Below are positions 1-9,484 of a stretch of 25,392 nucleotides of DNA, one piece after another. This DNA is from JBCBJX01 sp038522735 (lineage in GTDB: Bacteria > Pseudomonadota > Alphaproteobacteria > Caulobacterales > Parvularculaceae): contig JBCBJX010000039.1 of the NCBI GenBank assembly GCA_038522735.1, positions 1 through 25,392 on the forward strand, read 5' to 3'. Position numbers and translations under genes: made by a program. The notes under the pieces are model-generated. The model worked only from the letters and a program-made list of their open reading frames with translations, did no database searches and had not been told where the DNA came from. Numbering within the stretch: position 1 is the stretch's first letter; each line of letters opens with the position of its first letter.

Positions 1-1
1 G

Positions 2-3000
2 AACCTTCTCGGCAAGCGCGTCGACTATTCCGGACGCTCCGTCATCGTCGTTGGGCCGGACCTGAAGCTGCACGAATGCGGCCTGCCGAAAAAGATGGCG
101 CTGGAGCTCTTCAAGCCGTTCATCTATTCGCGCCTCGACGCCAAGGGCCTCTCCGCAACTGTCAAGCAGGCGAAGAAGCTCGTCGAAAAAGAGCGGCCCG
201 AGGTCTGGGACATCCTGGATGAAGTCATCCGGGAGCACCCCATTCTCCTCAACCGCGCTCCGACGCTGCACCGTCTCGGCATCCAGGCCTTCGAGCCGAA
301 GCTCATCGAAGGCAAGGCGATCCAGCTGCACCCGCTCGTCTGCACCGCGTTCAACGCGGACTTCGACGGCGACCAGATGGCCGTGCACGTCCCGTTGTCG
401 CTGGAGGCGCAGCTGGAAGCGCGCGTCCTCATGATGTCGACGAACAACATCCTGTCGCCGGCGAACGGCAAGCCGATCATCGTTCCGTCCCAGGACATCG
501 TTCTCGGGCTCTATTACATCACGATCGAGAAGGAGAACGAGCCGGGCGAGGGCATGGTCTTCTCGGACATCAACGAGATCGAAGCCGCGCTTGAGGCGGG
601 CGTTGTCACCATGCACGCCAGGATCAAGGCGCGCTGGCGCTCCGTCGACGTCGAAGGCAATCCGACGTCGGAGGTCGTGGAGACGACGCCCGGCCGCATG
701 AAAGTCGCGCAGCTGCTGCCGGCCTCCTCGGACGTGCCGTTCCATGTCGTGAACAAGCTCCTGACCAAGAAAACGATCCAGGGGCTGATCGATATCGTCT
801 ACCGCCATTGCGGGCAGAAAAAGACGGTGATCTTCGCCGACAGGATCATGGGTCTCGGCTTCACCGAAGCGTGCAAGGCCGGCATCTCCTTCGGGAAGGA
901 CGACATGGTCATCCCGGACACGAAGAAGGACATTGTCGGCGAGACCCGCGCGCTTGTCGCCGACTATGAGCAACAGTACGCGGACGGCCTCATCACCCGC
1001 GGCGAGAAATACAACAAGGTCGTCGACGCCTGGGCGAAGTGCACGGACAAGATCGCCGATGAAATGATGAAGGAGATCTCGGCGCCCAAGATCGATGAGG
1101 AATCCAAACGGATCAAAGAGACGAACTCCGTTTACATGATGTCGCACTCCGGCGCGCGGGGCTCACCCACGCAGATGCGCCAGCTCGCCGCCATGCGCGG
1201 CCTGATGGCGAAGCCGTCCGGCGAGATCATCGAGACGCCGATCACCTCGAATTTTAAAGAGGGTCTCACCGTGCTGGAGTACTTCAACTCCACCCACGGC
1301 GCGCGGAAAGGCCTCGCTGACACGGCTCTGAAGACGGCGAACTCCGGCTATCTCACCCGTCGTCTCGTCGACGTCGCGCAGGACTGCATCATCAAGGAAG
1401 AGGATTGCGGCACCACGCAGGGCATCACGATCGATGCCGTCGTCGACGGCGGCGAGATCGTGGTTCCGCTTTCGCAGCGCATCCTCGGCCGCACGATCCT
1501 CGAGGACGTGATCCATCCGGACACCGAAGAGGTCGTAGGCGCGGCCGGCGTCGAAATCGACGAGGCGCTGTCGGAAGAGATCGAGGCGTCCGGCGTCCAG
1601 AAAATCCGGGTGCGCTCGGTTCTCACCTGCGAGTCGAAGAGCGGCGTCTGCGCGAAGTGCTACGGTCGCGACCTCGCGCGCGGCACCCACGTCAATATCG
1701 GCGAAAGCGTCGGCGTGATCGCGGCCCAGTCGATCGGCGAGCCCGGCACGCAGCTCACCATGCGGACCTTCCACGTGGGCGGTACGGCGCAGGTCGGCGA
1801 CACCTCGTTCATCGAGGCGAGCCATGACGGCGTCATCAAGATCGAAAACCGCAACGTCGTGAAAGACTCCGAAGGCGACCTTATCGTCATGGGCCGGAGC
1901 ATCTTGCTGAAGATCATCGGCAAGGACGGTAAGGAAGCTGCGTCCTACAAGCTCCAATACGGCACGCGGCTGCGCGTCGATGAAGGCTCGGAAGTCACCC
2001 GCGGCGAACGTCTCGCGGACTGGGATCCCTACACCCAGCCGATCCTGACGGAGAAAGCCGGCAAGATCCGCTACGAGGATCTCACCGAGGGCGTTTCCAT
2101 GACCCTCGTCGCCGACGAGGCGACGGGCATCGCAAGCCGCGTCGTGACCGACTGGCGGGCGAACCCGCGCGGCGGAGACCTGAAACCCGCGATCGTCATC
2201 GTCGACGAGGACGGCGAGCCGGTGAAGCTCGAATCGGGCGGCGAGGCGCGCTACCTCCTGCCCGTCGATGCGATCCTCTCGGTCGAAACCGACGAGACCG
2301 TCCGCCCCGGCGACGTGCTTGCGCGGATCCCGACCGAAGGCGCGAAAACGAAGGACATCACAGGCGGTCTGCCGCGGGTAGCGGAGCTCTTTGAAGCGCG
2401 TCGGCCGAAGGACCACGCCGTCATCGCCGAAGTCGACGGCACGGTCGAATTTGGTCGCGATTACAAGAACAAGCGCCGTCTCCGGATCGTTCCGACGGAC
2501 GAGGAGCTGGAGCCCGTCGAGTACCTGGTGCCGAAGGGCAAGCACATCGCCGTTCAGGAAGGGGACTTCATCGCCAAGGGCGAATACTTGCTGGACGGGA
2601 ACCCGGCGCCTCACGACATCCTCGCCATCATGGGGATCGAGGCGCTTGCGGACTATCTCATCAACGAGATCCAGGAGGTCTATCGCCTGCAGGGCGTGCC
2701 GATCAACGACAAGCACATCGAAGTCGTCGTCCGGCAGATGCTGCAGAAGATCGAGATCTCTGATCCCGGCGAAAGCGGCTATATGAAGGAAGAGCAGATC
2801 GACAAGCTGGAGTTCGAGGAGACGAATGCGCGCCTCGAAGACGAAGGTAAGAAACCCGCAGTCGGCGCGCCGGTGCTTCTCGGCATCACCAAGGCGTCTT
2901 TGCAGACCCGCTCCTTCATCTCGGCCGCCTCCTTCCAGGAGACGACACGTGTGCTGACGGAAGCCTCCGTCAACGGAAAGATCGACACGCTGGAGGGACT

Positions 3001-3193
3001 CAAAGAGAACGTCATCGTCGGCCGCCTCATCCCGGCCGGCACCGGCGGTCAGATCGCCCGTATGCAGCGCGTCGCGGACGATCGGGACGAGGCGCTTCTC
3101 GAACAGAAACGCGTGCGGGAGGCCGCCGCTCTGCCGCCAGCCGAGGCGGTAGAAGAGGAAGCGGCGGCGGAAACAACGGAAGCCGCTGAATAA
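2..3193 (+). CDS. rpoC: RNA polymerase subunit beta-prime, 5'-truncated by window edge
   Basis: This is the large catalytic subunit of RNA polymerase. The frame is open from base 2, so the gene began before the window. The 1063 visible residues start at the NLLGKRVDYSGRS segment, which lies near residue 340 of the E. coli protein, so about a quarter is missing. The active-site motif NADFDGD, whose three Asp hold the catalytic Mg2+, is at 353-373. Zinc-site cysteines are encoded at 1406, 1628, 1649 and 1658. The trigger-loop start MRTFH is at 1760-1774. About 190 residues then separate it from the conserved ITGGLPRVAELFEARRPK, which fits the lineage-specific insertion seen in proteobacteria. 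The last 30 or so residues are an Ala/Glu-rich acidic tail. A strong terminator follows, so rpoC closes its own operon. Confidence 0.99.
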   Translation, partial: NLLGKRVDYSGRSVIVVGPDLKLHECGLPKKMALELFKPFIYSRLDAKGLSATVKQAKKLVEKERPEVWDILDEVIREHPILLNRAPTLHRLGIQAFEPKLIEGKAIQLHPLVCTAFNADFDGDQMAVHVPLSLEAQLEARVLMMSTNNILSPANGKPIIVPSQDIVLGLYYITIEKENEPGEGMVFSDINEIEAALEAGVVTMHARIKARWRSVDVEGNPTSEVVETTPGRMKVAQLLPASSDVPFHVVNKLLTKKTIQGLIDIVYRHCGQKKTVIFADRIMGLGFTEACKAGISFGKDDMVIPDTKKDIVGETRALVADYEQQYADGLITRGEKYNKVVDAWAKCTDKIADEMMKEISAPKIDEESKRIKETNSVYMMSHSGARGSPTQMRQLAAMRGLMAKPSGEIIETPITSNFKEGLTVLEYFNSTHGARKGLADTALKTANSGYLTRRLVDVAQDCIIKEEDCGTTQGITIDAVVDGGEIVVPLSQRILGRTILEDVIHPDTEEVVGAAGVEIDEALSEEIEASGVQKIRVRSVLTCESKSGVCAKCYGRDLARGTHVNIGESVGVIAAQSIGEPGTQLTMRTFHVGGTAQVGDTSFIEASHDGVIKIENRNVVKDSEGDLIVMGRSILLKIIGKDGKEAASYKLQYGTRLRVDEGSEVTRGERLADWDPYTQPILTEKAGKIRYEDLTEGVSMTLVADEATGIASRVVTDWRANPRGGDLKPAIVIVDEDGEPVKLESGGEARYLLPVDAILSVETDETVRPGDVLARIPTEGAKTKDITGGLPRVAELFEARRPKDHAVIAEVDGTVEFGRDYKNKRRLRIVPTDEELEPVEYLVPKGKHIAVQEGDFIAKGEYLLDGNPAPHDILAIMGIEALADYLINEIQEVYRLQGVPINDKHIEVVVRQMLQKIEISDPGESGYMKEEQIDKLEFEETNARLEDEGKKPAVGAPVLLGITKASLQTRSFISAASFQETTRVLTEASVNGKIDTLEGLKENVIVGRLIPAGTGGQIARMQRVADDRDEALLEQKRVREAAALPPAEAVEEEAAAETTEAAE

Positions 3194-3214
3194 GTCCGAC
3201 GGACCTGACCTAAT

Positions 3215-3247
3215 AAAAAAACGGGAGCCTCGCGGCTCCCGTTTTTT
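3215..3247 (+). terminator. Intrinsic terminator of the rpo operon
   Basis: A 9-bp perfect stem (3221-3229 with 3234-3242) with a TCGC loop is preceded by an A-tract and followed by six T. The A and T tracts can pair and extend the stem. It lies 22 bases after the rpoC stop. Because it is flanked by both A and T runs, it could work in both directions, although no minus-strand gene is seen here. Confidence 0.95.
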
Positions 3248-3321
3248 GTTTGCAGCATGCGAGATGACGCGCGCTGATCTCTCCGCTCGTACGGCGGCCG
3301 GAAACGCGTTATTCTCTGTTA

Positions 3322-4611
3322 ATGTCTGAGACGAACACCACCCGCGCAGTCGTCTGCGGCGCCGGCGTCGGCGGCCTCGCCGCCGCCGCGGCTGTCGCGC
3401 CGTATTTCGACGAGACCGTGCTGATCGACCGCGACGTCATGCCGGACGAGCCGCGCCCGCGGCCGGGCGTGCCCCAGTCGAGCCAGAGCCACGGCCTCCT
3501 GAAGCGCGGCGAGAGTGAGCTCGAGGCGCTGCTTCCGGGATTCTGCGAGCGGCTTGAGGCGGCGGGCGGGGTGCGCATCGCTATCGCGACGGAGTTCGGC
3601 CAGTTCGACGGCGGCGCCTGGCATCCGCGGGTCGATCTCGGTCTTTCCGCCTACTGTCAGTCCCGGGTGCTTCTGGAGCAGGTGGTCCGCGAGATGGTCG
3701 CCGAACGCTTCGACCTCACGGTGCTTGAAGGCGCGACAGCTGCGAATTTCCGCTCTGAAGAAGGCCGCGTCCGGGCGGTCGTCGTTGAAACGCAGGAGGG
3801 GGCCGACGAGATCGAAGCCGATCTGGTGATAGACGCCCTCGGCCGCGCCTCGCCGGTCGCAGGATGGCTGAAAGCCGCCGGCTGGTCGGAGCCGCCGCTC
3901 GACATCATCGGCATCGATCTGCGCTACGCAACCCAGACCTTCCGGCGCGATAGCTTCGGCCCGGACGAGACGCGCGCCTACCAGATCGCCGCCGGCGCCG
4001 GGGCGAGCGCGGTTCTTCTGCCCCTCGAAGGCGACCGATGGCTTGCGACCCTCGGCGGGCGCTTCGGCGACTATCCGCCGGCCGACGCCGACGGCTTCCT
4101 CGCTTTCGCGCGCGGCCTGCCGATCCCCGAGGTCGCCGATATCATGGCGGCCGGCGACCCTCTCGACGACGTCGTCAGCTACACGATCAAAACAGCGCTC
4201 CGCCGCCGCTGGGAGGAGATCGAGACGCCCGCGAACCTCGTCTCCCTCGGCGAAGCCCGCATCGGCTTTGATCCGACGTTCGCGCAGGGGATGAGCGTCG
4301 CCGCCGCCCACGCCGGCGCCCTCGACGCCATGCTGAAAGAGCGCGGCGGGCTCGGGACCGGGTTCTCCGGCGCCTTCTATCGACGCTCGTCGGAAGCGGG
4401 GGACTGGGCCTGGCGGATGGTCGAGGCGGTGGACTTCACCTATCCCGGCACCAAAGGAACGCCGCCGGCGGACCTGAAAGAGCGGCTGCGTCTCCTTAAA
4501 TATGGGCGCAAAGCGGCGCAGTTCGACCCGGACGCCCAGCGCCTTTACACAGAAGTGCGCCACCTCCTGAGGCCGATGAGCGACCTTTCGGCCATCGCCC
4601 AAGCCGCCTGA
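3322..4611 (+). CDS. FAD-dependent oxidoreductase, monooxygenase-like
   Basis: This 429-residue protein has the layout of PHBH-like (class A) flavoprotein monooxygenases and related reductases. A Rossmann dinucleotide fold starts at the N-terminus with GAGVGG at residues 13-18 and Asp36 at the end of strand 2, where the adenosine ribose is bound. A segment RPGVPQSSQSHGLLKRG (about 48-64) and CQSRVLLEQVVRE match the family. The second FAD motif, normally GDA...P..GQGM, reads GEARIGFDPTFAQGM from residue 310, with Glu for the usual Asp and Ala for the first Gly of GQG. The substrate cannot be told. The start is fixed by the Rossmann strand, but no Shine-Dalgarno is visible; a weak TATTCT at 3310-3315 would give an almost leaderless mRNA. 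No clear terminator follows. This gene sits between rpoC and rpsL, where most proteobacteria have nothing. Confidence 0.85.
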   Translation: MSETNTTRAVVCGAGVGGLAAAAAVAPYFDETVLIDRDVMPDEPRPRPGVPQSSQSHGLLKRGESELEALLPGFCERLEAAGGVRIAIATEFGQFDGGAWHPRVDLGLSAYCQSRVLLEQVVREMVAERFDLTVLEGATAANFRSEEGRVRAVVVETQEGADEIEADLVIDALGRASPVAGWLKAAGWSEPPLDIIGIDLRYATQTFRRDSFGPDETRAYQIAAGAGASAVLLPLEGDRWLATLGGRFGDYPPADADGFLAFARGLPIPEVADIMAAGDPLDDVVSYTIKTALRRRWEEIETPANLVSLGEARIGFDPTFAQGMSVAAAHAGALDAMLKERGGLGTGFSGAFYRRSSEAGDWAWRMVEAVDFTYPGTKGTPPADLKERLRLLKYGRKAAQFDPDAQRLYTEVRHLLRPMSDLSAIAQAA

Positions 4612-4676
4612 CATCTGAGACTCTAGCAGCCGGCGCCGGGCGCCCGCCAAAGGCGTGTCGAAACCTTTAATCTTCG

Positions 4677-4704
4677 CTTGACCCCTGCGATTCGCGCCTA
4701 TAGA
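4677..4704 (+). promoter_or_regulatory. Candidate sigma-70-type promoter of the str operon
   Basis: CTTGACC (TTGACC at 4678-4683) and CTATAGA (TATAGA at 4699-4704) are 15 bases apart. The spacer is short for E. coli, but the pair resembles the Caulobacter housekeeping pattern TTGAC(G/C) followed by GCTANA. Transcription would start near 4711 and give a leader of about 175 bases before rpsL. A TTAA-N7-TTGA element overlaps the -35 box and is treated in the findings. Confidence 0.6.
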
Positions 4705-4807
4705 AGGCCCGAACGCTGGATGGACCGGCTGTCAGGTCTCGCGATTGCGGAACTCTGAAACGCGGTCTCCGTCTGTCGAAGAATTCGTGTCCTCTGTGTG
4801 CGGGGTT

Positions 4808-4853
4808 GCGGCGCGCCTGACGTCAGGAATGCGCCGCTTCGGCGTTTTCGCCG
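4808..4853 (+). promoter_or_regulatory. Overlapping hairpins in the rpsL leader
   Basis: Four segments can pair in alternative ways. Hairpin A pairs GCGGCGC 4808-4814 with GCGCCGC 4831-4837 around an inner CCTGACGTCAGG palindrome (4816-4827). Hairpin B pairs CGCCG 4832-4836 with CGGCG 4840-4844 and is followed by TTTT. Hairpin C pairs CGGCG 4840-4844 with CGCCG 4849-4853 around TTTT. A excludes B and B excludes C. The rest of the 276-base spacer shows only the promoter and a short GC hairpin at 4632-4644. Function is inferred; GC-rich DNA makes short stems easily. Confidence 0.4.
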
Positions 4854-4887
4854 CCGCGCGCGCTCGGATGTTTAAGGGTGGTCGCTC

Positions 4888-5259
4888 ATGCCGACGATTC
4901 AGCAGCTCATCCGCAAGCCGCGGAAGCCGCGTCGCAAGATCAACAAGGTGCCGGCCATGGAGGCCTGCCCCCAGAAACGCGGCGTGTGCACGCGGGTCTA
5001 CACGACGACGCCGAAAAAGCCGAACTCGGCCCTTCGGAAAGTCGCGAAGATCCGCCTGACGAACGGCTATGAGGTGATCGGCTACATCCCGGGCGAGGGG
5101 CACAATCTGCAGGAGCACTCCGTGGTGCTCATCCGCGGCGGCCGGGTGAAAGACTTGCCGGGCGTCCGCTACCACATCCTCCGCGGCGTCCTCGACACCC
5201 AGGGCGTCAAGGACCGCAAGCAGCGCCGTTCGAAATACGGCGCCAAGCGTCCGAAGTAA
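4888..5259 (+). CDS. rpsL: 30S ribosomal protein S12
   Basis: S12 sits at the decoding centre of the 30S subunit and monitors codon-anticodon pairing. The 123 residues match the family over their full length. The two streptomycin-relevant loops are intact: TTPKKPNSALRK carries Lys43 and GGRVKDLPG carries Lys88, both in the sensitive wild-type form. Asp89, the residue methylthiolated by RimO in E. coli, is also present. The start is preceded by AAGGGTGG at 4874-4881. This is the first gene of the str operon; rpsG follows after only 30 bases, too short for an S7-binding intercistronic structure of the E. coli size. Confidence 0.99.
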   Translation: MPTIQQLIRKPRKPRRKINKVPAMEACPQKRGVCTRVYTTTPKKPNSALRKVAKIRLTNGYEVIGYIPGEGHNLQEHSVVLIRGGRVKDLPGVRYHILRGVLDTQGVKDRKQRRSKYGAKRPK

Positions 5260-5289
5260 GAGCGTCTCAAGGTCAGGGATACGCATTAG

Positions 5290-5760
5290 ATGTCACGTCG
5301 CCGCCGCGCAGAGAAACGGGAAGTCCTCCCGGATCCGAAATTCGGAGATCAGACGATCTCTAAGTTCATGAATTACATCATGCTCGACGGCAAAAAGTCC
5401 GCCGCTGAGAAGATCGTGTACGGCGCGTTTGATCGCATCCATGAGAAGGTGCGCCGCGAGCCGGTCGAGCTCTTCCACGAAGCGATCGGCAACGTGACGC
5501 CGTCGATCGAGGTCCGCTCCCGCCGGGTCGGCGGCGCGACCTATCAGGTCCCCGTCGAAGTGCGCGCCGACCGCAAGATGGCGCTGGCGCTTCGCTGGCT
5601 GATTGACGCCGCGCGCAAGCGCAACGAGACGACGATGGTCGATCGTCTGTCGGCGGAGATCATGGACGCCGCCCAGAATCGGGGCGCGGCCGTGAAGAAA
5701 CGCGAAGACACGCACAAGATGGCTGAGGCGAACCGCGCCTTCGCCCATTATCGCTGGTAA
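5290..5760 (+). CDS. rpsG: 30S ribosomal protein S7
   Basis: S7 nucleates assembly of the 30S head by binding the 3' major domain of 16S rRNA and contacts the E-site tRNA. The 156 residues begin MSRRRRAEKRE, continue with the conserved PDPKFGD segment and end in HYRW, as in other bacterial S7 of the short-tailed type. In E. coli this protein represses the str mRNA from a site between rpsL and rpsG; the spacer here leaves little room for that, so control may lie in the rpsL leader instead (inference). A purine-rich AAGGTCAGGGA stretch precedes the start. Confidence 0.99.
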   Translation: MSRRRRAEKREVLPDPKFGDQTISKFMNYIMLDGKKSAAEKIVYGAFDRIHEKVRREPVELFHEAIGNVTPSIEVRSRRVGGATYQVPVEVRADRKMALALRWLIDAARKRNETTMVDRLSAEIMDAAQNRGAAVKKREDTHKMAEANRAFAHYRW

Positions 5761-5791
5761 CCTGTCGCTTACGGATTAAAGGCTGACCGTC

Positions 5792-7870
<2,079 letters not shown>

Positions 7871-7922
7871 CCCGTCCGCCTCAGGATCAGTTAGTTTAGC
7901 GTCGTCGAACGGAGAGACGAAA

Positions 7923-9098
7923 ATGGGCAAGGAAAAGTTCGAGCGGAACAAGCCGCACGCCAACATCGGCACGATCGGTCACGTCGACCACGGCAAGACC
8001 ACGCTCACGGCTGCGATCACGAAGTACTTCGGCGACTTCAAGGCCTATGACGAGATCGACGGCGCGCCGGAAGAAAAAGCGCGCGGCATCACGATTTCGA
8101 CCGCCCACGTCGAATATGAAACCGACGGGCGTCACTACGCCCACGTCGACTGTCCTGGCCACGCCGACTATGTGAAAAATATGATCACCGGCGCCGCGCA
8201 GATGGACGGCGCGATCCTCGTCGTGAACGCCGCCGACGGCCCGATGCCGCAGACGCGCGAGCATATTCTTCTCGCCCGCCAGGTCGGCGTTCCGGCGATC
8301 GTCGTCTTCCTCAACAAAGTCGATCAGGTCGACGACGAGGAGCTTCTCGAGCTTGTCGAGATGGAGGTGCGCGAGCTTCTCTCCTCCTATGATTTCCCGG
8401 GCGACGACATTCCGATCATCGCAGGCTCGGCCCTCGCCGCCATGGAAGGTCGCGATCCGGAAATCGGCGAGAACAAGATCAAGGAGCTGATGGAACAGGT
8501 CGATTCCTACATTCCGACGCCCGAGCGTCCGGTCGACCAGGCGTTCCTGATGCCGATCGAGGACGTCTTCTCGATCTCCGGCCGCGGCACGGTCGTCACC
8601 GGCCGCGTCGAGCGCGGCGTCATCAATGTGGGCGACGAGATCGAAATCGTCGGCATTCGCGACACCAAAAAAACGACCTGCACGGGCGTCGAAATGTTCC
8701 GCAAGCTGCTCGATCGCGGTGAGGCGGGCGACAATGTCGGCGTTCTCCTTCGCGGCGTTGAGCGCGACGGCGTCGAGCGCGGCCAGGTGCTCTGCAAGCC
8801 GGGCTCCGTTACGCCGCACACGAAATTTGTCGCGGAAGCCTATATTCTCACGAAAGAGGAGGGCGGTCGCCACACGCCGTTCTTCACGAACTATCGTCCG
8901 CAGTTCTATTTCCGCACGACGGACGTGACGGGCATTGTCACGCTCCAGGACGGCACGGAAATGGTCATGCCGGGCGACAATGTGAACGTGAACGTCGAGC
9001 TCATCGTGCCGATCGCCATGGAAGAGAAGCTCCGCTTCGCTATCCGTGAAGGCGGCCGCACGGTCGGCGCCGGCATCGTTGCGAAAATCATCGAGTAG
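7923..9098 (+). CDS. tuf: Translation elongation factor Tu
   Basis: EF-Tu carries aminoacyl-tRNA to the ribosome as a GTP complex. The product has 391 residues. The frame is open further upstream to 7734, but the family starts at MGKEKFERNKPHANIGTIG and a GGAGA site (7911-7915) lies seven bases before the ATG at 7923. GTPase motifs are GHVDHGKT at 19-26, DCPGH and NKVD; the effector region KARGITI is intact. Domains II and III are complete and end in GAGIVAKIIE. It is the only tuf copy visible here. A terminator-shaped hairpin begins 16 bases after the stop. Confidence 0.99.
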   Translation: MGKEKFERNKPHANIGTIGHVDHGKTTLTAAITKYFGDFKAYDEIDGAPEEKARGITISTAHVEYETDGRHYAHVDCPGHADYVKNMITGAAQMDGAILVVNAADGPMPQTREHILLARQVGVPAIVVFLNKVDQVDDEELLELVEMEVRELLSSYDFPGDDIPIIAGSALAAMEGRDPEIGENKIKELMEQVDSYIPTPERPVDQAFLMPIEDVFSISGRGTVVTGRVERGVINVGDEIEIVGIRDTKKTTCTGVEMFRKLLDRGEAGDNVGVLLRGVERDGVERGQVLCKPGSVTPHTKFVAEAYILTKEEGGRHTPFFTNYRPQFYFRTTDVTGIVTLQDGTEMVMPGDNVNVNVELIVPIAMEEKLRFAIREGGRTVGAGIVAKIIE

Positions 9099-9113
9099 TC
9101 ATCACCCTGATCG

Positions 9114-9145
9114 GGCGGACCGGCCGTAAGCTGGTCCGCCTTTTT
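9114..9145 (+). terminator. Terminator or attenuator between tuf and rpsJ
   Basis: GGCGGACCGG (9114-9123) pairs with CTGGTCCGCC (9131-9140) as a 10-bp stem with one G-T pair and a seven-base loop, followed directly by five T. By shape this is an intrinsic terminator for the str operon. Only 29 bases remain before the rpsJ start, with no recognisable promoter in them, so some polymerase must pass it or the S10 promoter must lie upstream of it. Confidence 0.85.
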
Positions 9146-9174
9146 GTCTCCGGAAGAAGCGTCACGGAAACGAC

Positions 9175-9480
9175 ATGAACCAGAACATCCGCATCCGTCT
9201 GAAGGCGTTCGATCACCGCGTGCTCGACGCTTCGACCAGAGACATCGTGAACACTGCAAAACGGACCGGCGCGCAGGTGCGCGGGCCGATCCCGCTCCCG
9301 ACGCGCATCGAGCGCTTCACCGTGCTGCGCTCGCCGCACGTGAACAAAAAATCCCGCGAGCAGTTCGAGATGCGCACCCACAAGCGCGTCCTCGACATCG
9401 TGGATCCGACCCCGCAGACCGTCGATGCGCTAATGAAGCTCGACCTCTCCGCAGGCGTCGATATCGAGATCAAGGTCTAA
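9175..9480 (+). CDS. rpsJ: 30S ribosomal protein S10 (NusE)
   Basis: S10 belongs to the 30S head and, as NusE, joins NusB in antitermination complexes and binds NusG to couple transcription and translation. The 101 residues run from MNQNIRIRLKAFDHR to the final IEIKV and include the extended loop segment GPIPLPTRIERFTVLRSPH. Candidate ribosome-binding bases are GGAAGAAG at 9152-9159 and GGAAA nearer the ATG. It heads the S10 gene series, and rplC follows after four bases. Confidence 0.99.
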   Translation: MNQNIRIRLKAFDHRVLDASTRDIVNTAKRTGAQVRGPIPLPTRIERFTVLRSPHVNKKSREQFEMRTHKRVLDIVDPTPQTVDALMKLDLSAGVDIEIKV

Positions 9481-9484
9481 GCCC

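Noticed and set aside
1163..2716. 517-codon minus-strand frame inside rpoC
   Set aside because: Mirror of the rpoC codons; no recognisable domain and no separate start signal.
3319..4650. 443-codon minus-strand frame covering the flavoprotein gene
   Set aside because: The plus strand has a Rossmann fold and family motifs; the minus reading has none.
4745..5059. Upstream reading frame through the rpsL leader into rpsL
   Set aside because: It starts at TTG with no ribosome-binding site and overlaps rpsL in another frame; no conserved content.
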